Positions 18,435-26,364 of a stretch of DNA of 53,679 bases are shown one piece after another. Where the stretch lies: the NCBI GenBank assembly GCA_947453465.1, contig CANGGL010000005.1, positions 1 through 53,679 of the forward strand, in the 5' to 3' direction. Below the pieces are notes generated by a model that was given only the letters and a program-made list of their open reading frames with translations, did not search any database and was not told where the DNA came from. Source of the stretch: Microbacteriaceae bacterium. GTDB lineage: Bacteria > Actinomycetota > Actinomycetes > Actinomycetales > Microbacteriaceae. Position numbers and translations under genes: made by a program. Within the stretch, counting starts at the first letter, position 1; every line of letters begins with the position of its first letter.

Positions 18435-19643
18435 TTATTTACCGGCGTCACCCAAGGTTACCTTCAAGGTGACCGACTTGCCGGCTCGAATCAACTCGAG
18501 ATTTGCTCTGGCACCGGCTTTTTCCTGGCGAACAGCGGCCGTGAGCTCGCTGGCCGAGTTGACGGCAACACCGTTGAACTTGGTGATTACATCGCCGACC
18601 AAAACTCCACCCTTCTCGGCAGCTCCGCCAGCGGTGAGCTTTACCACTTTGGCGCCCACCGTGAAACTTGCCGCCGCAGATGAGTTGGTGGTGTCGGTAA
18701 CCATTGCTCCCAAAAGAGCGTGGCTTGCGTGACCGGTCTTCATAATTTCACCGGCGATGCGCTCGGCAACATTCGAAGGAATTGCAAAACCAACTCCGAT
18801 GCTGCCACCGGTGCCTCCCGCGTTAGCAATGGCAACGTTGATACCGATCAACTGGCCCTTCTCGTTTAGCAGGGCACCACCCGAGTTGCCTGGGTTGATG
18901 GCAGCGTCGGTTTGAATTACTCGAAGATTTACCGAGTCACCCGAACCGCTGTAAAGCTGAAGCCCGCCGCCATTCGAATTGTCTGGAGCTGCGGCCGAGG
19001 CCACCTGAATGGTGCGATTCAGCGCAGAAACGATGCCCTTGGTTACCGTGTTGGCCAACCCAAGTGGGGCACCGATAGCAAGCACGGCGTCTCCTACATT
19101 TAGCCTGCTTGAGTCAGCAAAAACAATCGGGGTGAACTTGACCGGCGCATCAACTTTGATTACCGCAAGGTCGTTAGTCGGGTCGGTTCCGACCACTGTC
19201 CCTGGATAAACGTGACCATCAAAGGTTTTCACTTCAATCTTCACGCTGGATGAGGCTCCATCGAGAGTGACCACGTGGGTGTTGGTAAGTAGATAGCCTT
19301 CGGAGTTTAGAAAAACACCGGAACCGTTGCCGGCGGTTGCCGAACTAGAGACAGACACCGTAGCCACCGACGGTGCAGCAGCGGCCGCAGCGGCGGTGAC
19401 CCAAGAGACGCTGTCGGCGTTATTGACAATAACCGGCGCAGGCTGAGTCGAGTAGGTATAGATTCCGATTCCGACCCCAGCACCGACTGCGGCGCCGACC
19501 GAGGCACCAATAATTAGCATGGCAGTGCCGGTGAAGATCGTAGTCTTTTTGGCTAGACGCCGGGCCAATGACAACTTTTTAGCTGGCGTAAACCCCTGAC
19601 TAGGAGTTACTTCGAACAAGAACTGGCGGTTGTAATCAGACAC
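18435..19643 (-). CDS. Membrane-anchored HtrA-like serine protease with PDZ domain
   Basis: Envelope quality-control protease of the DegP/HtrA S1C family. From the N-terminus it has a cytoplasmic basic stretch, one membrane helix (about 35-62), a short linker, the trypsin-like domain with His123 in TNTHVV, Asp158 in TNDLAV and Ser254 in NPGNSGGAL, and one PDZ domain (about 310-395, around GGAAEKGGVLVGDVI). I start it at the GTG 19641-19643, because AAAGG (19650-19654) sits 6 nt upstream. A TTG at 19671-19673 would add ten residues and has no such site. Substrates unknown. Confidence 0.93.
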   Translation of the reverse strand: MSDYNRQFLFEVTPSQGFTPAKKLSLARRLAKKTTIFTGTAMLIIGASVGAAVGAGVGIGIYTYSTQPAPVIVNNADSVSWVTAAAAAAAPSVATVSVSSSATAGNGSGVFLNSEGYLLTNTHVVTLDGASSSVKIEVKTFDGHVYPGTVVGTDPTNDLAVIKVDAPVKFTPIVFADSSRLNVGDAVLAIGAPLGLANTVTKGIVSALNRTIQVASAAAPDNSNGGGLQLYSGSGDSVNLRVIQTDAAINPGNSGGALLNEKGQLIGINVAIANAGGTGGSIGVGFAIPSNVAERIAGEIMKTGHASHALLGAMVTDTTNSSAAASFTVGAKVVKLTAGGAAEKGGVLVGDVITKFNGVAVNSASELTAAVRQEKAGARANLELIRAGKSVTLKVTLGDAGK

Positions 19644-19649
19644 TTGTGA

Positions 19650-19654
19650 CCTTT
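19650..19654 (-). promoter_or_regulatory. Shine-Dalgarno deciding the HtrA-like start
   Basis: AAAGG, spacer TCACAA (6 nt), then GTG at 19641-19643. Confidence 0.55.
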
Positions 19655-19738
19655 CAAACTTGGCGTTGCACAAAGCATCGCAGTCAAGTCTGACTAGTCT
19701 ATGAAAACATTCTGAAAGTTATCTGAGTACCATGACGC

Positions 19739-20692
19739 CTAATGCATGCAGCCGTAGGCCGATTGATTGCCGATACAGGTCTTAGCGACCAAACGCACCG
19801 ATGAGGTTGGGGCGGCACCATCTGGGACAGAGCCACCTGGGTCGGCGCCTTGGTCTCCGACCGAAACTTCCGCTGAATCGGAAACTGCGATCTCTCCTGC
19901 CGACACCCAGCTCGACTCCCCCGCAATTTGATAGCTGACCGAGTATGTGACCGTAGCCGTCACCGAATAAGTACCAAACTCCGCATAGGAATGCCACGGA
20001 ACAGAACCGGCGGTTGAACCATCGCCATAATTCCAGGATGTTGCAATCGGCTCGAAGCGGACATCGGTTGCTCTGCCCAGGATGCTGCCGGATCGATAAT
20101 GAACCATCGCATCGACTGCCAAAAATGTTTCTTCACCAAGAGCCAGTTGACTCGGGCTCGCGACAACAGTTATCGATGCCGGACTGAAACTTGCCTGACC
20201 GGCACTTGAGCTACTCAAACTGATCACCACCGGAACGTTGACCGGAGGCTTTGCAACCGGCTTCAACACCGGGGCTTTAGGCTTCGGAGTCGACTTGGGG
20301 GCAATTCGCGGAACCGGTTTCGGCGCCGGTTTTAGCAGGGCCGGTGGTGGAGTGAGCTTCGCGGGAGTCAGCAAGATTTTTAGTGCCGGCTTTGGTGCCG
20401 GTTTAGTCACCGGTTTTGGCGCAGGCTTTGGTGCTGCCACCGGCTTCGGGGCCGGTGCTGGCTTCGCAATTGGTTTGGGGGCGGGCTTGGCTACTGCAAC
20501 GGTTCGAGTTTCGACCGCTGCGCGAGCACAGACTGTGACCGAGCCACCGCCGGTTTGGGAGCCGTATGAGAAACCGCCAGACCCTCCCCCGGTAGAACAA
20601 GCCCAAACCGGTGTATTTGAGTAAGGAAACATCACCAAAAGCAGAGTGGCCCCGGCCAGTGCCGTGAGTTGGTTCGGAATCCGCCAGTTCAT
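19739..20692 (-). CDS. Secreted Pro/Lys/Ala-rich protein with PKD-like domain
   Basis: A 317-residue exported protein of unknown role. An N-terminal hydrophobic segment (about 9-32) followed by VWAC looks like a signal peptide, with possible cleavage near that point. Residues about 65-150 form a PAPKP-type repeat stalk, likely extended and suited to crossing the cell wall. A PKD-like beta domain follows, with SWNYGDGSTAG, HSYAEFGTYSVTATV, and a C-terminal tail containing two cysteines (KTCIGN, YGCMH). The start is ATG 20690-20692, with TACCTT ending 7 nt upstream. In-frame GTG and TTG just before are alternatives. Confidence 0.82.
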   Translation of the reverse strand: MNWRIPNQLTALAGATLLLVMFPYSNTPVWACSTGGGSGGFSYGSQTGGGSVTVCARAAVETRTVAVAKPAPKPIAKPAPAPKPVAAPKPAPKPVTKPAPKPALKILLTPAKLTPPPALLKPAPKPVPRIAPKSTPKPKAPVLKPVAKPPVNVPVVISLSSSSAGQASFSPASITVVASPSQLALGEETFLAVDAMVHYRSGSILGRATDVRFEPIATSWNYGDGSTAGSVPWHSYAEFGTYSVTATVTYSVSYQIAGESSWVSAGEIAVSDSAEVSVGDQGADPGGSVPDGAAPTSSVRLVAKTCIGNQSAYGCMH

Positions 20693-20699
20693 GTTCACC

Positions 20700-20705
20700 A
20701 AGGTA
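20700..20705 (-). promoter_or_regulatory. -10 box for leaderless PKD-protein gene
   Basis: TACCTT, 7 nt (GGTGAAC), then ATG. No Shine-Dalgarno is visible. Confidence 0.45.
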
Positions 20706-20744
20706 GGTGATCGAGATTTTGGTTGCCGAGGTTATCCACAAACG

Positions 20745-20777
20745 AAAAATCCGGCCCACGAATGGGCCGGATTTTTT
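20745..20777 (-). terminator. Intrinsic terminator after tRNA-fMet
   Basis: Near-perfect 13-bp stem (AAAATCCGGCCCA / TGGGCCGGATTTT) with the 4-nt loop CGAA. The stem is flanked by an A-run and a T-run, so it can act on both strands. It ends the minus-strand unit ylbL-UPF0182-tRNA-fMet. No gene on the plus strand leads into it. Confidence 0.88.
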
Positions 20778-20800
20778 CACCGCTAGCGATGTGTTTCTAG

Positions 20801-20874
20801 TTGCGGGGGCAGGATTTGAACCTACGACCTCCGGGTTATGAGCCCGGCGAGCTACCGAACTGCTCCACCCCGCG
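20801..20874 (-). tRNA. Initiator tRNA-fMet (anticodon CAT)
   Basis: The 5' acceptor strand CGCGGGG and 3' CCCCGCA give the unpaired C1-A72 that marks an initiator tRNA. The anticodon stem has the three G-C pairs (GGG/CCC) around loop CTCATAA. The T-loop is TTCAAAT and the discriminator is A20801. CCA is not encoded. It lies 41 bp after UPF0182. Confidence 0.97.
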
Positions 20875-20884
20875 GCGAAGTTCA

Positions 20885-20890
20885 ATCATA
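20885..20890 (-). promoter_or_regulatory. -10 box for tRNA-fMet
   Basis: TATGAT on the minus strand, 10 nt before the tRNA 5' end. No clear -35. It would let the tRNA be made independently of read-through from UPF0182. Confidence 0.45.
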
Positions 20891-20915
20891 GCACGGTTAG
20901 GTCGGAGAAGCGAAC

Positions 20916-23783
20916 CTACTTAGAGGCAGTCAAAGCCGCATCGATTGCCAACTTGAGCGCCTTTTCGGCCTTTCCATAGGCAGTCCAGTCGCCGGCGGTC
21001 ATCGCTTGCTCTTTGTCGATCATCGCTTGACGAGCCTGACTCAAGGCTGCCTTCAGCGCGGCGCTGGCGCCAACCGGAGTTGTGTCACCGGGTACCGGAG
21101 TCACGACCGGCCCTGTGGTTCCGGTTGCGGCTCCTGAGTTTCCGCCGAATAAGGAATCGAGGGCTGCGCCGAGAGTGTCTTCGAAGGCGATTTTGTCACC
21201 GAACGCAACCAGTACCTTCTTTAAAAGCGGGTAGCTGGTTTCGCCGGTGGATTTGATATAAACCGGCTGGACGTAAAGCAAACCGCCGCCGACCGGAAGG
21301 GTGAGTAGGTTTCCATTCAGCACCGTGGTTGAACCCTGGCGCAAGATGTTTAGCAAACGCGAAACATCGGAATCTGCGTTGAAGTTGTTTTGCACCAAGC
21401 CCGGGCCAGGAACATTCAGTGCCTTCGGCAGTGTGAGCAGACGCAACTTTCCATAGTTTGGTGAAACCTGGCCGGCAACAGAACCCGCATCCGAGTCAGC
21501 CACTAGGTAACCGCGGAGCACGTTGCGGCTTGATTCACCGGTAGAGCGAGGGATGAACGTGCTGTAAATCGAGAAGGCCGGGGCTTTGGTTCCGGGAACC
21601 TGCATGGTCAGGTAGTAAGGAGGTTGAAGCGCACCGGTGCTGGTGGCGTTAGTGCCCACCGGGTCATTCGGGGTCATCCAAGCATCCTGCTGAGAATAGA
21701 AGGAACCCGAATCGGTGACGTGGTAGCTGCCGAGGATTGCACGCTGCATCTTGAATAGGTCAGCCGGGTAACGCACATGGCTCAGCAGTTGACCTGACAT
21801 TTCAGAGACTGAGTGAAGGGTTCCCGGGTAAACCTTTGACCAGGTCTTCAGGATTGGATCTTTGGTGTCCCAGGCGAACAACTTAACCTCGCCGGTGTAG
21901 GCATCGACCGTTGCTTTGACTGAGTTGCGGATATAGTTGATTGATCCGCGCCCAAAAGCCGAGCTGGTCGAGGTGTCGGCAATCGACTGGCTGAAGTTCT
22001 CAGCCCGCGAGTACGGGTAGTTCGCTGAAGTTGTGTAACCATCCACAATCCACTGAACCTTGCCATCAACCACGGCCGGGTACGGGTCGCTGTCTAGAGT
22101 CAAATAAGGCGCAACAGCCTTCACGCGCTCTAGCGGGCTGCGCTTGTACAGAATTTGCGATTTGTCATTGACTGCATCCGAGAGCAAGATTTGTTCGCTC
22201 TGGAACTTCATGGCGTAAGCCAAGCGAGTGAAAAGGTTGCCTAGGGTTGGCCCACCGTTACCGGTGAAAGTTGTGTAGGTCTGGTCGGCTTCGGAGTTGC
22301 CGGCGGAGTAATCGAACTCTCGTGGCTTTACCGCCTTGCCAGACCCAACGATCGAGTAGGTAGGTGAGTTCTCACCGAAGTAGATTCGTGGCTCGTATGC
22401 GCCCAGTGCACCCTTAGACGGAATGCCCGACTGCAAGAAGACCGGTTGGCCATCGGTGCTCGCCTGGTTTCCGTAAGCAGCAACCACACCGTAACCGTGC
22501 GTGTAAACGATGGTGTCGTTGTACCAAGATCTAGCCGAACCCAAACCGGCCTGGTTCAACTCTCGAACCGCAACCACGGTGTCCTGAGTTTTGCCGTCGA
22601 GGGCGTAGCGGTCGACATCCAAGTGATTCTCAAAGTTGTAGTACTGCTGGAACTGCTCAAGCTGCCTAAACGAGGCGCTAACCAAAGTTGGGTCAATGAT
22701 TCGGATGTTTGCAGTGGTTTCGGCATCGGCACGGAGCGCCCCGGCGCTGGTGTCGGTCTTGGCCTGGTAGTCCTGGTTTTCAACTGCATCGAGCCCGTAT
22801 GCCTGGCGGGTGGCCTCGATGTTTCTATCGATGTAAACCGACTCAAGGGTTCGCTCGTTTGGGCCGACCTGGAAGGTCTGGACGATCCAAGGGTAGACAC
22901 CACCGAGAATGATCGAACTAACCACCATTAGGCCGGTGGCCATGATCGGCAAACGCCAATTTCCGATAACGGCGGTGAGCAGGAACAACACCGCAATGAC
23001 TACCGAAATAAGCGCAAGAATTTGAAAACCAGGGATGACCGCATTGACATCAGAGTAGGTGGCACCGGTGTAAAGCCCCGATGAGTTTGTCATGGTCTTG
23101 AACTGGTCAAGCCACAGGCTGACGCCCTGAACAACTAGATAAAGCGCGGCCATGATTGAGACCTGAACGCGCGCGGCCTTCGAGATGGTTGAACGACGGC
23201 CGTTCAAACGAATGCCACCGAAGACGGTGTGCACGAAGGCGGCTAGCAGGCCAGAAATTAGTACCGTGGCCGAGGCATACGTGGTCACCGCTGAGAGGAA
23301 CGGTAGGTCGAAGAAGTAGAACGAGACATCCAACCCAAACTGAGGGTCAACCTGCCCGGTATAGCTGCGGTTGAACCAGGCTAGGACCACGTCCCACTTT
23401 GAGATTGACGCGATGCCGCCAAAGATGCCGAGCAAAATCGGCAAACCAACCATGACGAGTTTTCTGAGTTGCTCAATCAGCTGACGGTAGGCGCCGAATG
23501 GGTCGTTTTGATCAGCGAATTTTAGGTAAATCGGACGGCTGCGGTAGGCGAGGAACAGGCTCAGACCACTGATTCCGCCGAGAGCTATGAAACCCACCAG
23601 GAACATGCCAATTTGAGCGACCACCTGGGTGATCAATACATTCTCAAAGCCGAGCTGCTGGAACCAGAGAAAGTCGGTTAGCACGCTGGCCACTGCCGCG
23701 AATGCAATCAGCAGGCCGACGATGATGAGGATCGAAAGTCGGAACGGTGACAAACGTCGAGCTGAACGGGTAGTGGTGCTCAT
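20916..23783 (-). CDS. UPF0182 family membrane protein
   Basis: A large conserved actinobacterial (and cyanobacterial) membrane protein of unknown function, here 955 residues. Seven predicted helices occupy the first third (about residues 12-330). A long extracytoplasmic part of about 530 residues follows, ending in a Gly/Thr-rich linker and a C-terminal helical tail rich in Ala, Lys and Glu. The start ATG at 23781-23783 has AAGGA 5 nt upstream. It follows ylbL by 13 bp, so the two probably form an operon, with tRNA-fMet behind. Confidence 0.93.
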   Translation of the reverse strand: MSTTTRSARRLSPFRLSILIIVGLLIAFAAVASVLTDFLWFQQLGFENVLITQVVAQIGMFLVGFIALGGISGLSLFLAYRSRPIYLKFADQNDPFGAYRQLIEQLRKLVMVGLPILLGIFGGIASISKWDVVLAWFNRSYTGQVDPQFGLDVSFYFFDLPFLSAVTTYASATVLISGLLAAFVHTVFGGIRLNGRRSTISKAARVQVSIMAALYLVVQGVSLWLDQFKTMTNSSGLYTGATYSDVNAVIPGFQILALISVVIAVLFLLTAVIGNWRLPIMATGLMVVSSIILGGVYPWIVQTFQVGPNERTLESVYIDRNIEATRQAYGLDAVENQDYQAKTDTSAGALRADAETTANIRIIDPTLVSASFRQLEQFQQYYNFENHLDVDRYALDGKTQDTVVAVRELNQAGLGSARSWYNDTIVYTHGYGVVAAYGNQASTDGQPVFLQSGIPSKGALGAYEPRIYFGENSPTYSIVGSGKAVKPREFDYSAGNSEADQTYTTFTGNGGPTLGNLFTRLAYAMKFQSEQILLSDAVNDKSQILYKRSPLERVKAVAPYLTLDSDPYPAVVDGKVQWIVDGYTTSANYPYSRAENFSQSIADTSTSSAFGRGSINYIRNSVKATVDAYTGEVKLFAWDTKDPILKTWSKVYPGTLHSVSEMSGQLLSHVRYPADLFKMQRAILGSYHVTDSGSFYSQQDAWMTPNDPVGTNATSTGALQPPYYLTMQVPGTKAPAFSIYSTFIPRSTGESSRNVLRGYLVADSDAGSVAGQVSPNYGKLRLLTLPKALNVPGPGLVQNNFNADSDVSRLLNILRQGSTTVLNGNLLTLPVGGGLLYVQPVYIKSTGETSYPLLKKVLVAFGDKIAFEDTLGAALDSLFGGNSGAATGTTGPVVTPVPGDTTPVGASAALKAALSQARQAMIDKEQAMTAGDWTAYGKAEKALKLAIDAALTASK

Positions 23784-23796
23784 TTTGGTCCTTCGT

Positions 23797-24861
23797 TTAC
23801 TTTGCAGTGCAGGTAGGGAGTGAAGCCGGGTTGGTGCCGGTAGCAATTTTCTCTAGGTCAAACTTTGCCTCGGTTAAAGTCGTGACCTTGATAACGCTCA
23901 GGCCTGCTGGAACATGACCGAGAACCTCATCGCAGTTTGATGCCGGTGCGAGGAATATTGTTGCCCCAGCATTTGAAGCACCAAAGAGTTTGTGTTGAAT
24001 TCCACCAATAGGTCCAACGTTTCCAGCGGCATCAATGGTTCCGGTTCCGGCGATATGTTTTCCTCCGGTTAGCTGCCCCGGGGTCAGTCGGTCAATGATG
24101 CCAAGGGCAAACATCATTCCGCCGCTCGGGCCACCGACGTCGCTGAGTTGTAGTTTCACCTTCACAGGGAAGTCATATTTGTAGCCCGCGAGAATGCCGA
24201 GGCGGTATTTGCCAGTTTTGTCGATGGTGGCCGTGATACTTTCGGTAACCGCCTTCCCGCCTCGGGTTACTTCAACCGAGAGCGGTCCGAAGGGCGCCTT
24301 CTGATTGATGACAGTTCTCAGCTGGTCTACGTCCTTAATTGGAACACCGCTGATTTTCAGGATGAAGTCGGCCGCCACCAGCTTGCCAGCCGATGGACTC
24401 CCCTTGCTGACCTCGCTTACGTAGACGTGCCAAGGCACGGTGTAGCCAAGTTTCATTAGAGCGGCGGCGATTGCCTCTTGCTGGGACTGTTCCATCATCG
24501 CTGTGGATTCAGCTTCAACCTGGGCGGTGCTCACTGCAGGTGGGAACATGACGTCGACCGGCACGATTGCTTCGGCGGGATTCAACCAGGCCAAACCCAA
24601 CTCAAGCCAACTCGGCGTGTTCTCACGATTGCCGACCACACTCACGGTCAGGACATCAAGTTTTCCAGAGGTTTTGTAGGTTTGCGCACCATCGATGGTG
24701 ATCACGTTTATGCCGCCATTTTTACCAAGAACGTCAAAGACTGGGCCCGGCCGTTCAATCACGTATGGAGTGGGCAGAAACACCAATGCAAATAGGCAGC
24801 CCATAAATAGGGCTAGAAAACCTATGCCGGTCAACTTCCGGGCGCGTGACTTATTAGACAT
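23797..24861 (-). CDS. PDZ-containing Lon-like (S16) membrane protease, YlbL type
   Basis: A 354-residue protein with one N-terminal membrane helix (about 10-30), a PDZ domain (about 125-215) and a Lon-type peptidase domain facing outside. The catalytic dyad is visible: Ser246 in GGPSGGM and Lys291 in GGIQHKL. No ATPase domain is present, so it is an energy-independent extracytoplasmic relative of Lon. TACGCT ends 7 nt before the ATG and no Shine-Dalgarno is present, so it is probably leaderless. Its tight link to UPF0182 may mean that protein is a partner or substrate. Confidence 0.92.
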   Translation of the reverse strand: MSNKSRARKLTGIGFLALFMGCLFALVFLPTPYVIERPGPVFDVLGKNGGINVITIDGAQTYKTSGKLDVLTVSVVGNRENTPSWLELGLAWLNPAEAIVPVDVMFPPAVSTAQVEAESTAMMEQSQQEAIAAALMKLGYTVPWHVYVSEVSKGSPSAGKLVAADFILKISGVPIKDVDQLRTVINQKAPFGPLSVEVTRGGKAVTESITATIDKTGKYRLGILAGYKYDFPVKVKLQLSDVGGPSGGMMFALGIIDRLTPGQLTGGKHIAGTGTIDAAGNVGPIGGIQHKLFGASNAGATIFLAPASNCDEVLGHVPAGLSVIKVTTLTEAKFDLEKIATGTNPASLPTCTAK

Positions 24862-24868
24862 TGGATTA

Positions 24869-24874
24869 AGCGTA
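24869..24874 (-). promoter_or_regulatory. -10 box for leaderless ylbL-UPF0182
   Basis: TACGCT, 7 nt (TAATCCA), then ATG. Confidence 0.5.
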
Positions 24875-24982
24875 AGTCTTGGCGGGCGAATCTAGGACTG
24901 CCCGGGGCCAGGCGACGAACGCTTAGGGCGAACAAAGGCCTCCGCACAGGCAAAGCACTGGCTTTACTCAGACTTCGGGGGC

Positions 24983-24988
24983 TAGCGT
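24983..24988 (+). promoter_or_regulatory. -10 box for leaderless DUF2342 gene
   Basis: TAGCGT, 6 nt (GGAGGC), then ATG. The GGAGG is only 1 nt from the ATG, too close to work as a Shine-Dalgarno. Confidence 0.45.
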
Positions 24989-24994
24989 GGAGGC

Positions 24995-26287
24995 ATGAAC
25001 CCAGAAGACTTCGAAAAGTTTCTCAAGGACTTTATGGCCGGTAAGGGCGCGGACGCCGCCGAACTGGCCGCTGCTGCCGGAATTCCGAATGACCCAAAAA
25101 TGATCGCCAAGATGGTTGAGCAGTTGCAGGCCGCCCTTGACAACTCTGACAACGCCGATGGATCGGTCAATTGGAAATTGGCCACCGACCAGGCCCGTGC
25201 AATCGCGCGCGAAGGTGGCCACTCGATCGATGACGGCACTCGCAAAACGATTCGCGACGCATTGTCAATTGGCTCGCTTTGGCTGGATGAAGCCACAGCC
25301 ATGCCCGCAATTAACTCGGAACCAAAGTTACTCACCCGCGAACTCTGGGTATCGGATGCAATGCCACTATTTGAGGCTCTCTCAGCCCCGGTGGCGAACC
25401 GCATGAGCGAGGCTCTCGCCCAAAACCTGCGGGATAACGCACCAGAAGAACTTTCATCAATTTTGGGAAATGCCGGAGGTCTAATGCGTTCGGCCGGCGG
25501 CGCGCTTTTTGCAATGCAGTTGGGTCAGGCACTAGGCAAGCTCTCCACCGAGGTACTGACGGGAGGAGACATTGGGCTGCCGATTTTCCAGGACCAGCGG
25601 GCCGCTTTTATCCCGCAGAATCTTGAGGCTTTCGTTGCCGGGCTCGAGGTGGAGGCCGATCAGGCCTACATCTACCTTGGCGTTCGCGAAATGGCTCACA
25701 CTCGCCTTTTCAAGCACAGTAAGTGGCTTCGAGATTCAATAGTCAGTCAAATTTCCAACTATGCGTCAGGCATCACCATTGACAATGACCGCATCTCTGA
25801 AATCGCCGAAGACTTCAGCGCAGCCAACTCGGATGAGTTGAAACGCGCCTTTGAAACCGGCGCATTCCTAGCCGCCCGCTCAGACGAGCAGCAAGTTGCT
25901 CTGGACCGCGTCGAAACAATGCTCGCGCTCATCGAAGGCTGGGTCGATGTCGTGACCGAAGAAGCCACCAGGCTTCTGCCCCGAGCGGCCGCTATCAGCG
26001 AGGCCGTTCGTCGACGCCGTGCCACCGGAGGGCCGGCCGAGCAGACCTTTGGCACCATCGTGGGCCTCGAGTTGAGGCCAAGACGGCTTCGTGAAGCGGC
26101 CGACATGTGGCGTCAACTTGGCACTGCGCTGGGCAAGGATCGAAGAGACACACTCTGGGATCACCCAGACCTCTTGCCAACCGACGAGGACATCGCGGCT
26201 CCAGCAGCCCTAATCGCCAAACTCAATGCCGCCACCTCAATGCCTGATGATTTCGATCAAGCACTCAGGGATCTTCTGGGCGAATAA
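24995..26287 (+). CDS. DUF2342 family, zinc-metalloprotease-like protein
   Basis: A 430-residue soluble protein, usually annotated zinc-dependent metalloprotease. It has a helical N-terminus, a glycine/alanine-rich central region, and the conserved VREMAHTRLFKHSKWLRD stretch (about 229-246), where a HExxH-like element reads REMAH. The first zinc His is thus Arg, and peptidase activity is uncertain. The C-terminal half is helical and acidic. It is the counterpart of mycobacterial Rv3195 by neighbourhood (from memory). It is divergent from ylbL and followed 77 bp later by the ThiF-like gene. Confidence 0.85.
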   Translation: MNPEDFEKFLKDFMAGKGADAAELAAAAGIPNDPKMIAKMVEQLQAALDNSDNADGSVNWKLATDQARAIAREGGHSIDDGTRKTIRDALSIGSLWLDEATAMPAINSEPKLLTRELWVSDAMPLFEALSAPVANRMSEALAQNLRDNAPEELSSILGNAGGLMRSAGGALFAMQLGQALGKLSTEVLTGGDIGLPIFQDQRAAFIPQNLEAFVAGLEVEADQAYIYLGVREMAHTRLFKHSKWLRDSIVSQISNYASGITIDNDRISEIAEDFSAANSDELKRAFETGAFLAARSDEQQVALDRVETMLALIEGWVDVVTEEATRLLPRAAAISEAVRRRRATGGPAEQTFGTIVGLELRPRRLREAADMWRQLGTALGKDRRDTLWDHPDLLPTDEDIAAPAALIAKLNAATSMPDDFDQALRDLLGE

Positions 26288-26321
26288 CGCCGGGTTTCTC
26301 TGCGACAAAGCGGAGCCTGGG

Positions 26322-26327
26322 TATAAA
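26322..26327 (+). promoter_or_regulatory. Possible -10 box before the ThiF-like gene
   Basis: TATAAA in the 77-bp gap, about 38 nt before the ATG. No -35 fits well and no Shine-Dalgarno precedes the ATG, so how this gene is initiated is unclear. Confidence 0.3.
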
Positions 26328-26364
26328 TTCAGCAGCGCCGCAACGAGAGTGCTTTACTCTTGGC

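Noticed and set aside
23784-23846. Longer UPF0182 reading from 23846
   Set aside because: It runs into the ylbL end; ATG 23783 has AAGGA 5 nt upstream.
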